DNA from: a bacterium 1XD21-13
GTDB taxonomy: Bacteria; Bacillota; Clostridia; Lachnospirales; Lachnospiraceae
Direction of reading: 5' to 3'
DNA: 64,000 nt
NCBI GenBank assembly: GCA_009917555.1
Contig: QZDX01000003.1
Span: forward strand, 248,001-312,000
Numbering within the stretch: position 1 is the first letter of the stretch; every line of letters begins with the position of its first letter. The notes under the pieces are model-generated. The model was not told where the DNA came from, ran no database searches, and saw only the letters and a program-made list of their open reading frames with translations. The position numbers and the translations under genes are program-made. Of the stretch, positions 16,598-23,413 are shown one piece after another.

Positions 16598-17041
16598 ATT
16601 AGCCGTGTATTAATTATTGAGTCCAATGAGGGAAGTCATTCTATCATTGATGAAATAATAAAGACTTTGAAAAAGCATCCTGAATTTGAACTTTTGTGGT
16701 TGAAGCACGAGCCGGTGTTATCACTTCCTGGTTTAGAAATTGATCCGGCTCATCGAAAGGTATATTGTGATAAGCTGGAAATTAATCTGACGGCAAAGGA
16801 ATATAATCTTCTGTGCTTGTTTGTGGCAAATAAAGGGCGTGTTCTTACCTATGACCAAATATATCGGAAGGTGTGGGAAGAGGAGGCTTTTGGAAATGCG
16901 AACAATGCCATAGCCTGCCATGTACATAACTTGCGTGAGAAGATAGGAAGGTTATTGCCGGAGGGATGTTTTGTTATCCGATGTGTACGGGAAGTTGGTT
17001 ATTGTTTTGAAACAGACTCTGAATGTATCGCAGCTACATAA
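16598..17041 (+). CDS. OmpR/PhoB-type winged-helix regulator, possibly with an ATT start
   Basis: About 147 codons. The frame opens after a TGA at 16568. GGAGGAGG (16583-16590) lies seven bases before ATT 16598, which would be a rare start; the only usual codons are far downstream. The N-terminal 40 residues (SRVLIIESNEGSHSIIDEII) look like a shortened receiver-like segment without the phospho-acceptor Asp. Residues about 50-140 are a response-regulator winged helix (KLEINLTAKEYNLLCLFVAN, YDQIYRKVWEEE, HVHNLREKIG, VREVGYCFE). It may act without phosphorylation or be a decayed response regulator. It is followed by a terminator. Confidence 0.7.
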   Translation: MSRVLIIESNEGSHSIIDEIIKTLKKHPEFELLWLKHEPVLSLPGLEIDPAHRKVYCDKLEINLTAKEYNLLCLFVANKGRVLTYDQIYRKVWEEEAFGNANNAIACHVHNLREKIGRLLPEGCFVIRCVREVGYCFETDSECIAAT

Positions 17042-17044
17042 CGG

Positions 17045-17074
17045 CGGCTTGGGAAACTGAGCCGTCTTTTTTTT
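17045..17074 (+). terminator. Rho-independent terminator after the winged-helix gene
   Basis: CGGCTT (17045-17050) pairs with GAGCCG (17059-17064) around an eight-base loop, followed by a run of eight T. It probably ends the cargo operon. Confidence 0.8.
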
Positions 17075-17117
17075 GTCCGTTTTTCTAACTGCTATTCCGG
17101 GTGTTTTCTACATAATT

Positions 17118-17342
17118 CAGCATACGACCGCCACACATATGTTGGAAGCCGGGGTACCAATTATGGCAATCAAAAATTTTCTCGGACATTCCTCGATCTC
17201 CACAACAGAACGGTATGCTGAACTTTCACAGAGAACCGTAAACAGGCATATCCGGGATTGGAACGAAAAGTGGTTTTCCCATCAAAAAGAAAATCCTGTT
17301 ACACAAAAGAAAGAGCATCAGCTCCCTGACTTCCTGAAATAG
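17118..17342 (+). pseudogene. 3' remnant of a second tyrosine recombinase
   Basis: About 74 codons match the extreme C-terminus of tyrosine recombinases: HTTATHMLEAGVPIMAIKNF, then LGHSSISTTERYAEL with the catalytic His and Tyr. The preceding residues do not match the family, and the Arg expected just before HTTATH is Gln, so similarity starts abruptly at about 17118. The stub ends immediately before the right end repeats. It is probably the last gene of a former two- or three-recombinase array whose middle was replaced by the cargo. Confidence 0.8.
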
Positions 17343-17400
17343 TTCTTACATTATCCGAGGCAACTTCTCTGAAAGCCTTTTATGCTGGAGGTTTTGAGAG

Positions 17401-17438
17401 TTTCCTCGGATAATTGATTATCTCGGATAATGCGCCCT
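17401..17438 (-). repeat. Right 38-bp terminal inverted repeat of the element (IR-R)
   Basis: Reverse complement of 4015-4052 with three mismatches, all in the spacer between the two TCCGAG units. A further TTATCCGAGG lies at 17351-17360, mirroring the extra site at the left end. Confidence 0.85.
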
Positions 17439-17461
17439 ATCCAAGAACTCGGATAGGGCGC
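17432..17461. repeat. Perfect 11-bp hairpin at the right edge of the element
   Basis: GCGCCCTATCC (17432-17442) and GGATAGGGCGC (17451-17461) pair perfectly around an eight-base loop. It overlaps the outer end of IR-R and may be the recombination core or a block to read-through. Confidence 0.7.
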
Positions 17462-17530
17462 ACTTCTATACATAGTCTAAAGACCATGTATCGTGCGTCC
17501 TGCGGAGCTTATCTCTGCCGCTGATAAAAT

Positions 17531-17824
17531 CAGCAATCCGAGGTATGCGTTCGCTTCGTGTATTTGAAATTGATAAGAGAGGCCCGGGATATTGAGCATG
17601 AGCATGTAAAAAAAGCCGTGGCATGGGCTTTAAAGGAAATTGGGAAAAGAGATTTTGACTATAATGAAAAGGCTCTTTTGGTTGCACATGAGCTGTTGAA
17701 TGACGGCAATAAGACACAGATATGGATTGCAAAGGACGCAATAAAGGAATTGGAAAATATGGTCAAGGTGGAGGGCAGGACACGTTTGATTTCCAAAAAG
17801 ACACAGATGGGCAGTGAAGCTTGA
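17531..17824 (+). pseudogene. C-terminal fragment of an AlkD-like DNA alkylation repair gene
   Basis: The segment IEHEHVKKAVAWALKEIGKR and IWIAKDAIKELE matches the last HEAT-like repeats of the DNA alkylation repair (AlkD-like) family. Only about 95 codons remain; the frame is closed by TAA at 17525. The normal protein is more than 200 residues, so the N-terminal part is lost, probably when the mobile element or its predecessor inserted 70-100 bases upstream. No credible ribosome binding site is seen, so it is unlikely to be expressed as a useful protein. Confidence 0.7.
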
Positions 17825-17882
17825 TTTCTATAAAACCGATTTCTATAAAAAGAGCCCGACTATTTGAAAATGATGTGAGCTG

Positions 17883-17911
17883 TTGACAGATTTGTTTTCG
17901 TATGATAATAT
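17883..17911 (+). promoter_or_regulatory. Promoter for the yitT-like gene
   Basis: A perfect TTGACA (17883-17888), 17-base spacer and TAATAT (17906-17911). The start codon is about 80 bases downstream, leaving a leader that holds a long hairpin. Confidence 0.75.
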
Positions 17912-17920
17912 TACATTCGC

Positions 17921-17967
17921 AAAGAGCGGTAGCGGATTATATTCGATATAATTCGCTGTCGCTCTTT
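17921..17967 (+). promoter_or_regulatory. Long leader hairpin upstream of the yitT-like gene
   Basis: AAAGAGCG at 17921 and CGCTCTTT ending at 17967 close a nearly complete 21-bp stem with a small AT loop. It is followed by TAATATTTTTATGG, so it could act as an attenuator or as an RNA stability element. The regulatory role is inferred from position only. Confidence 0.5.
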
Positions 17968-17992
17968 AATATTTTTATGGAGGATAAATGGT

Positions 17993-18883
17993 ATGAGGAA
18001 GTTTTTATCTTTAAAGAGTATTAAAAATATTTCTGTTCAACTCTTTTGGGAGTTAATAGGGAGCATTTTTATTGCGGCTGGAATTTATAATTTTGCAGTA
18101 CAAGCTAAATTTCCAATGACCGGATTCTCTGGAATTGCACTGATTCTATATCGTTTATTTGACATTTCAATTGGTTTTTCTATTATTATATTAAATATAC
18201 CTGTTGCAATTTTGTGTTATCGCCTTTTAGGAAGAAAATTTTTTGTAAGCTCGATTCGTTGCATGGTTTTGTCGTCTGTTTTGATTGACTATGTGGCACC
18301 TTTATTTCCTGTTTTTCATGGAGATCGATTATTAGCAGCACTTTGCACCGGTGTATTTGGAGGAATCGGATATGCATTGATTTATTCAAAAAATTCATCA
18401 ACCGGAGGATCAGATTTTATTATTATGTCTGTTAAGGCCATAAAACCTCACCTTTCTCTGGGAAATATTGCATTTTGGTCTGATGTAGGAATTATTCTTG
18501 TAGGAGGAATATTGTTCCGTGATGTTGAAGGAATTATTTATGGAATGATTGTGAATTATATTTTTGCCGTTGCAGTGGATAAGTTTATGTATGGAATAAA
18601 TGCGGGGAAAATGACATTGATTGTAACAGAGCATGGAAAAAGAATATGTCAGGTAATAGACGAGTGTTGCCAACGTGGCAGCACAATTCTTCGTGCATAT
18701 GGTGGATATTGCGGTGAAAAAAAACAGGTGGTTATGTGTGCTTGCAGCAATAAAGAAATGTTTTTAGTTCAACATGCAGTGAAAAAAGAAGATCCTCAAG
18801 CCTTTCTGGTGGTGTTAGAATCCAATGAAGTACATGGAGAAGGATTTCATATGGTGAGTATAGGAGAAGATTCAGATTTGTGA
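17993..18883 (+). CDS. YitT family membrane protein with DUF2179 domain
   Basis: A 296-aa protein starting at ATG 17993 with GGAGGATAA upstream. Residues about 15-200 carry five to six membrane segments with the YitT hallmark FPMTGFSGIALILYR and NSSTGGSDFI. The C-terminal cytosolic 80 residues form a DUF2179 domain (KMTLIVTEHGKRICQVI, RGSTILRAYGGYCG). Family members are predicted transporters of unknown substrate, widespread in Firmicutes. The gene is more AT-rich than its neighbours and stands alone with its own promoter and leader hairpin. Confidence 0.85.
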   Translation: MRKFLSLKSIKNISVQLFWELIGSIFIAAGIYNFAVQAKFPMTGFSGIALILYRLFDISIGFSIIILNIPVAILCYRLLGRKFFVSSIRCMVLSSVLIDYVAPLFPVFHGDRLLAALCTGVFGGIGYALIYSKNSSTGGSDFIIMSVKAIKPHLSLGNIAFWSDVGIILVGGILFRDVEGIIYGMIVNYIFAVAVDKFMYGINAGKMTLIVTEHGKRICQVIDECCQRGSTILRAYGGYCGEKKQVVMCACSNKEMFLVQHAVKKEDPQAFLVVLESNEVHGEGFHMVSIGEDSDL

Positions 18884-18978
18884 ATTCCGGTTTGCAGAGA
18901 TAGGAAGTGAGCGCAGAATCAGTAATCTAATGCAGGAATATATATGATACTTCAAGCTTTATGCAGTCGGAACACAAA

Positions 18979-19014
18979 TGACACGCAAAATTGACAGGAT
19001 GATACGCAAAATTG
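18979..19014. repeat. Two 15-bp direct repeats 21 bp apart upstream of the HTH gene
   Basis: TGACACGCAAAATTG (18979-18993) and TGATACGCAAAATTG (19000-19014) differ at one base. The 21-bp period equals two helical turns, as expected for a protein binding on one DNA face. The second copy lies about 65 bases before the regulator start. Confidence 0.6.
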
Positions 19015-19079
19015 GTGGTCTTTAAACCGTATTTATTGTATGATTGATATGGAAAAAGGCGAAAGAGAGGTTCATTGAG

Positions 19080-19844
19080 ATGACCTTTGGAGAGAAGCTA
19101 AAAGTTCTTCGGAAAGAAAACGGATACTCTCAGGAGGAGCTTGCCGGTTTGCTTGATGTGTCACGTCAGGCCGTGAGTAAGTGGGAAAGCAACAGGGGAA
19201 CACCGGAGATCGACAAGTTGGTACAGATCAGCAATATGTTTGGGGTCACATTGGATTATTTGCTAAAAGATGAAAGCCCTGACGAAAACAATCAAACAGG
19301 CGGCTATTATGTGAGCCGTGAGATGTTGGAGGGCTTTCTTTCCTACAAAAGACAGCGGGCAAAAAAGCTTGCTGCTGGAGTGGGATTGATTATTATTTCT
19401 GATGTGTTCGGCTGTTTTTCCGATTACAGACAGCTCCTGCTTCCTTTTTATTGGGGAAGTATGGCAGTGGGAATCGCTGTTTTGATCTGGCTTTTCTTTC
19501 AGCCGAAGCGTTATCAAGAAATCTATACCAAAGCGTTAATTTTTGATGATTCCGTCATAAAGGCTTTCCGCGAGGAAAGTAACCGGAATAGAAAAAGATA
19601 TGCCGGTATGATCATTTTAGGCGTTCTTTTATTTCTTTTCGGGACAGAGTTTTTATTTATGGCGGAAAGCGTGATGGGTAAAGAAGTATGCAATGCTTTG
19701 GATTGGTTCCTGGATGCTGCCTCCGTGATGTTGTTTATCATAGCAGGCATATCCATTCATGGGGAAAATATCATTACGCAGAATGCACAATACATGGAAA
19801 AAAGAAATGCAAAGAGGAAATTCTTATTAGAAAAGAGGAATTAA
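19080..19844 (+). CDS. XRE-family HTH regulator with membrane domain
   Basis: A 254-aa protein, ATG 19080. Residues 1-65 form a classic XRE helix-turn-helix (LKVLRKENGYSQEELAGLL, SRQAVSKWESNRGTPEIDKL). The remainder has about four hydrophobic segments (LAAGVGLIIISDVFGCF, WGSMAVGIAVLIWLFF, AGMIILGVLLFLFGTEFLF, VMLFIIAGISI). Such membrane-tethered HTH proteins are common in Lachnospiraceae and probably sense envelope state; the signal is unknown. It is followed one base later by a lipoprotein gene and is probably co-transcribed with it. Direct repeats upstream may be its operator. Confidence 0.82.
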   Translation: MTFGEKLKVLRKENGYSQEELAGLLDVSRQAVSKWESNRGTPEIDKLVQISNMFGVTLDYLLKDESPDENNQTGGYYVSREMLEGFLSYKRQRAKKLAAGVGLIIISDVFGCFSDYRQLLLPFYWGSMAVGIAVLIWLFFQPKRYQEIYTKALIFDDSVIKAFREESNRNRKRYAGMIILGVLLFLFGTEFLFMAESVMGKEVCNALDWFLDAASVMLFIIAGISIHGENIITQNAQYMEKRNAKRKFLLEKRN

Positions 19845-19845
19845 G

Positions 19846-20337
19846 GTGAAAAAGAGAACCTATATGTTAGCTCTTAGCCTTTTGCCTGTCTTATTCTTGG
19901 CAGGATGTGCATTAAACAAAGACAGCAAAGAAAAAGATTTACAGAGGCTTTCACAGATTGAAATTTATTCCGGTGACGGAGAGCTGGTAAACACCATTGA
20001 GGATGAAAACATCCTGTATCAATTTCGTCAATTGGATGATACGGATACTTCCTTTGAATCAGATTCGGAACAAGAGGAACTGAAAAATACGGCAGAGAGC
20101 CTGGCTGTTTTATATACGATTATTTCTTATAAAAAGCCTGCTGCCGTCTATAACGACGGTGCTCTGGAAAAAGAAATGGAGATAACCGTGTATGAGAATT
20201 CCAATATCATCAAGGAGCAAATCTCGCCCGATAATATAAAAGGGACTTCCGTTCCCGAGGAATATCTGACTTTTTACGGCACGGTGTCAGAGGAGGATAG
20301 AGAGTTTCTCTTATCATTGGGGGAGGTTGATGGTTAA
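19846..20337 (+). CDS. Lipoprotein, DUF5301-like
   Basis: A 163-aa protein starting at GTG 19846 one base after the HTH gene; AGAGGAATTAAG provides the ribosome binding site. The signal peptide ends in lipobox FLAGC (Cys about 22). The mature part begins with an alpha/beta segment (QIEIYSGDGELVNTIEDEN) that I associate with the DUF5301 family; this is from memory. It is probably an extracytosolic partner of the membrane HTH protein encoded upstream, but nothing in the sequence shows a substrate. Confidence 0.65.
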   Translation: MKKRTYMLALSLLPVLFLAGCALNKDSKEKDLQRLSQIEIYSGDGELVNTIEDENILYQFRQLDDTDTSFESDSEQEELKNTAESLAVLYTIISYKKPAAVYNDGALEKEMEITVYENSNIIKEQISPDNIKGTSVPEEYLTFYGTVSEEDREFLLSLGEVDG

Positions 20338-20352
20338 AATTTTGACCACTTC

Positions 20353-20743
20353 CTACCCAATCTCCCTATCCCCATAGTATTGTGTCAAGATCAGTATGAG
20401 CGCACTGGCGGCAAGAACTCCGTCCAGAATTCCCGCCGGCAATAAAAACATCATCAAAGTCATTGTTATCATGCAGTTGATTACAGAAAGCACCAATCCC
20501 CACATTTTATTTTTTCCATAATCCGATTGCGCCAACCATCCGCACTGCACCGTAGATAGCTCCCATGACAATCATCATAGTTAGATTTTCCTGAAAATAG
20601 GGGAGCTTAAACGAAAAATACTTTCCGATATCAAACGTATCATTTCCCAAAAGCATAGCAGGTATAAAGCAAAGCACACCGCCAAGCTCCATAAATCCTC
20701 CATGAAACATCATGATTAATGCGGCTATTTTATATCTTCTCAT
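20353..20743 (-). pseudogene. Frameshifted small membrane protein gene
   Basis: Two overlapping minus-strand frames together encode one protein of about 130 aa with four membrane segments. The first frame (20743 down to 20507) ends MVGAIGLWKK and stops. The second frame continues directly with NKMWGLVLSVINCMITMTLMM. The switch falls in a run of six T on the + strand (20510-20515, six A on the coding strand); one additional A would join the frames. The ribosome binding site AAAGGAGCCTG before ATG 20743 is intact. It is either a recent inactivating deletion, a sequencing error in a homopolymer or a slippage site. Confidence 0.7.
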
Positions 20744-21017
20744 AATCTGTCAGGCTCCTTTTCATAAGACATGCCATACGAATCCCGTTCCCCACCCCAA
20801 ATCCAGAATCAGGTCATCATTTCCAGCTTTCATTATAAAAGCCCTGCCTGCCCTTTGCAATGGGGTATTTGCAGGCTTATTTTTGGTGGTGCACTATAGC
20901 TCTGTCGAATTTGCTTGTTTCTGGGGAAAGCCTCCGGTATAATATAGTTGGATGTGTGTCAGGGCTTTCTGTGCCATGCCCTGTATATACAAATTCCTGA
21001 CAGGAGGGGGAAACCGC

Positions 21018-21278
21018 ATGAGAAGAAGCTTGAATGAAGTAATAAAGTTGAATGAGAAGCAAAAGAAGCAGCTTGCCGATGAAATCAGGGCATTTTACCT
21101 GGATGTCCGGGGAGAGGAAATCGGAATCATTGAGGAGCGGCAGGTGATGGATTTGTTTTGCCAGCATTTGGCGCCTATTGTTTACAATAAGGCATTGGAC
21201 GATGCTATGAGGTGGCTTAAAGAGCAGGCGGAGAATATTGAGACGGATTATTACCTGCTGTATAGGGATGTGCAGTAG
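21018..21278 (+). CDS. DUF2164 family protein
   Basis: An 86-aa protein with start ATG 21018 and AGGAGGGGG upstream. The pattern IKLNEKQKKQLADEIRAFYL, DVRGEEIGIIEERQVMDLF and IAPIVYNKALDDAM-like C-terminus (LAPIVYNKALDDAM) is the DUF2164 family, small helical proteins of unknown function in Firmicutes and proteobacteria. It stands alone between short membrane-protein genes. Confidence 0.75.
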   Translation: MRRSLNEVIKLNEKQKKQLADEIRAFYLDVRGEEIGIIEERQVMDLFCQHLAPIVYNKALDDAMRWLKEQAENIETDYYLLYRDVQ

Positions 21279-21341
21279 CTGACTGTCTCATGGGAATGAA
21301 ATATACCGATTTGGCGAAGCGATTTGTAAAGGAGCAGGGGC

Positions 21342-21545
21342 ATGAAAGATGTGACAAGAAATGCCATAAGTATGATTGTAGGATTTATTGTTTTGTGGTA
21401 TGGGGGTGCAATGTTTAACTTTTTCCCCTTTGTTGGCGGTGATTTGGTGATCAATGCCGTGGGCTTTACCAGGCTTCTGGTTGTGATTGCAGTGGTGATA
21501 TGTACCTGTTGGATTATTGATGAGCTTGGGAAGAATCGCAAGTAA
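21342..21545 (+). CDS. Small two-helix membrane protein
   Basis: A 67-aa protein, ATG 21342, with GGAGCAGGGG upstream. It has two hydrophobic segments (AISMIVGFIVLWYGGAMF and LLVVIAVVICTCWIIDEL) and short charged ends. No family is recognised. It is one of a row of short genes (DUF2164, this, and 21655) on the same strand. Confidence 0.5.
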   Translation: MKDVTRNAISMIVGFIVLWYGGAMFNFFPFVGGDLVINAVGFTRLLVVIAVVICTCWIIDELGKNRK

Positions 21546-21654
21546 TTTAACGGTACGCAAATTTTGACAGGAGCTGGCAGATAAGCTCACAAATTCTTCT
21601 CAATCAGGATGTATGGAGAGGAATGCTGTGGAGCATAAAAAGGAGGGACATAAA

Positions 21655-21885
21655 ATGGGGGCATACGGAATTTTTATAATGAGTGAGTGTGGGATTTTTC
21701 TTATTGCATTTATAATGGCAATATTTGTTCTGAAAAAGAAAAATACTGCCTTTGAGTTTTCTTCTGCATGGTATAAAGATATGGCAGAGCAGGACAAAAA
21801 ACGATTCTGGGGAGTGATCGCTACATGTGCAGTCGGAACCGTCATGATTTTGCTGGTGCCTGTGGTTTTCAGGTTTATTTTATGA
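21655..21885 (+). CDS. Small two-helix membrane protein
   Basis: A 76-aa protein starting at ATG 21655 with AAGGAGGG seven bases upstream; an upstream ATG in frame lacks a good site. It has an N-terminal helix (GIFLIAFIMAIFVL), a charged loop (FSSAWYKDMAEQDKKRFWG) and a second helix (AVGTVMILLVPVVFRFI). The loop resembles DUF3784-like small membrane proteins, but I cannot assign it with certainty. Confidence 0.55.
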   Translation: MGAYGIFIMSECGIFLIAFIMAIFVLKKKNTAFEFSSAWYKDMAEQDKKRFWGVIATCAVGTVMILLVPVVFRFIL

Positions 21886-21904
21886 GCAGGCAGCCCGGAT
21901 TGGG

Positions 21905-22459
21905 CTATCTGCTCCTGCCGTATTTTTTCTTCAGCTTCCGCAGCTTCAGGCCGCAGTGGGCAAATAAGTAGAGATATATGAGTAGCAGAACCGAGAATAT
22001 AATGGTAACTACATCCGCAAAGGGATCACTCTGCTCCATGCTGTTGAGGAACTGGGGGAGCAGACAGCAGAAAAAGATGCACACCAGTGGAAGCAGACGG
22101 GTTTTGAGTATGTGATTTACCATGTCAATGCGGGAACCGTCATCGGAGAAAATCTCTTCCTCCTCTTTGGTATCCGTCTCGGACACTGGCCTGCGGAAGT
22201 AGAGCCAGCCCATACAGCGGGCAAAATATTCCCAGCCATAGTCCTGAAAGATTTGAAAATAGTCGCCATTTTCCGAGTTGTTTTTATAATCCAGCCGGTA
22301 CACAACATCCTCCGGCGCACAGCTCTCAAAAATATAGAAGCAGGGCACAATCATTTTCAGCAGCTTCCAGCCCTTTTGGTGCTGGCGGCGAAGCCAGATT
22401 TCCTCCTCCTCGTAATCGGAAATTGTAAAAAAGCGTATGAGGGTCCTGTGATTATTCAT
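21905..22459 (-). CDS. DUF2812 family membrane protein
   Basis: A 184-aa protein. Residues 1-120 form the soluble DUF2812 domain (FFTISDYEEEEIWLRRQHQK, GWKLLK, DYGWEYFARCMGWLYFRRP). The C-terminal part has two hydrophobic helices (LLPLVCIFFCCLLPQF and VVTIIFSVLLLIYLYLF) and a basic tail. Genes of this family almost always follow a PadR repressor, as here, where its start overlaps the PadR stop by eight bases. The function is unknown. Confidence 0.8.
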   Translation of the reverse strand: MNNHRTLIRFFTISDYEEEEIWLRRQHQKGWKLLKMIVPCFYIFESCAPEDVVYRLDYKNNSENGDYFQIFQDYGWEYFARCMGWLYFRRPVSETDTKEEEEIFSDDGSRIDMVNHILKTRLLPLVCIFFCCLLPQFLNSMEQSDPFADVVTIIFSVLLLIYLYLFAHCGLKLRKLKKKYGRSR

Positions 22460-22775
22460 TTACACTCTCTCCTTTACTGTTTTTATACAGGCGTTCAATG
22501 CGGCGAAGCTCCAGATCCAGGATTTCCTGTCCAAGGGGGGTGATCTGGTACAGCTTCCGCTTTTCTTCCTCTCTCACAAAGGCAATCAGTCCGTCCTTTT
22601 CCATCTTGGAGAGGGTTCCATACATGGTGCCGGCGCTGATGGTTAAGGCGCCTCCTGTCATCTGCTTGACCTGCTGGCTGATGCCGTAGCCATGCTGTGA
22701 TTGCCGCAGACAGAATAAAATGTAAAATCCGCTTTCTGTCATGGGTACGTAGATTCGTCTGATCCTGCTGTCCAT
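22452..22775 (-). CDS. PadR family transcriptional regulator
   Basis: A 107-aa protein starting at 22775 with AAGGAGCAC upstream. It is a short PadR (subfamily 2) repressor: SGFYILFCLRQSQHGYGISQ, MTGGALTISAGTMYGTLSKM, KDGLIAFV and RKLYQITPLGQEIL form the winged helix. It heads a two-gene operon with the DUF2812 gene and should repress its own promoter, which is covered by clear palindromes (see 22796-22850). The inducer is unknown; in related systems membrane-active compounds or drugs play this role. Confidence 0.88.
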   Translation of the reverse strand: MDSRIRRIYVPMTESGFYILFCLRQSQHGYGISQQVKQMTGGALTISAGTMYGTLSKMEKDGLIAFVREEEKRKLYQITPLGQEILDLELRRIERLYKNSKGESVNE

Positions 22776-22795
22776 AGGTGCTCCTTACTATCATG

Positions 22796-22850
22796 CCTCG
22801 ATATATCGAGGTTCGAACTATATTATATCGAAGTTCGATATAATTGTCAA
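22796..22850 (-). promoter_or_regulatory. Consensus promoter with PadR palindromes
   Basis: On the minus strand TTGACA (22845-22850) and TATAAT (22822-22827) are both perfect, with a 17-base spacer. The 19-bp palindrome at 22824-22842 (TATATCGAAGTTCGATATA) fills the space between the two boxes. A second palindrome, CCTCGATATATCGAGG (22796-22811), lies at the start of transcription. This is a strong but tightly repressible promoter. Confidence 0.8.
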
Positions 22851-22984
22851 TACCTTTGCCCTGGATTTGGCCATTGTAAATAGCGGATGATTATTTTATA
22901 ATCAAAATGGGAGTTACGGATAAAGCCGTATCGAAATGGGAGAGGAGCATAAAATTTTGACAGATTTTTCAGGAGGTATTTCAT

Positions 22985-23413
22985 ATGTTTTCTTATATTT
23001 GGCCCATTGCACTGGTAGTGCTGTCAAATGTGGTCTATCAGATTTGTGCAAAATCCGTACCGGAGGGAATGAACCCCCTGGCCTCATTGACTGTAACCTA
23101 CCTGGTAGGCGCAGTTACAAGCGGCATTTTGTTTTTTGCGCTGAATAAGGACGGCAGCCTTTTGAGAGAATACGGCAAGCTGAACTGGGTCCCCTTTGTA
23201 TTTGGCATTGCCCTGGTTGGGCTGGAGGTCGGATTCATCTATGCCTACAAAGCCGGATGGCAGGTCAGCACAGCGTCCATCGTCCAGAGTTCCTTTCTGG
23301 CAGCAGCCTTGATTCTGGTGGGCTTCCTGCTCTATGGGGAGGCCCTCACATGGAACAAAATAGCTGGCGTCATCATTTGCCTGATTGGACTGGTTTTTAT
23401 AAACTACAAGTGA
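22985..23413 (+). CDS. EamA/DMT-superfamily small transporter
   Basis: A 142-aa membrane protein starting at ATG 22985 with AGGAGGTATTTC upstream. It has five hydrophobic helices, a half-size EamA domain of the drug/metabolite transporter superfamily (VVLSNVVYQICAKSVPEGMN, LVGLEVGFIYAYKAGWQVST, IAGVIICLIGLVFIN). Such half-size members are thought to act as dimers. The substrate is unknown. Its end overlaps the convergent broken acyltransferase gene by ten bases. Confidence 0.8.
   Translation: MFSYIWPIALVVLSNVVYQICAKSVPEGMNPLASLTVTYLVGAVTSGILFFALNKDGSLLREYGKLNWVPFVFGIALVGLEVGFIYAYKAGWQVSTASIVQSSFLAAALILVGFLLYGEALTWNKIAGVIICLIGLVFINYK

Larger units (their letters stand above)
4015..17438 (+). 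mobile_element. 13.4-kb inverted-repeat-bounded element with tyrosine recombinase and redox cargo
   Basis: The element is defined by near-identical 38-bp inverted repeats at its ends. Inside the left end is an intact tyrosine recombinase (4158-5123). Next to the right end is the 3' stub of another recombinase (17118-17342). Clostridial elements often carry two or three consecutive tyrosine recombinase genes; here the interior of that array appears to have been replaced by cargo running from the TetR gene to the winged-helix gene. The left flank holds excisionase-type genes and the right flank a fragment of an AlkD-like gene, so the element sits within already rearranged DNA. The exact crossover bases are not determined. 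Confidence 0.75.

Noticed and set aside
4015-17461. Interpretation of the whole 1-17.4 kb region as one conjugative element
   Set aside because: No relaxase, coupling protein or type IV secretion genes are present in the window; only the inverted-repeat element and excisionase-like genes can be supported.
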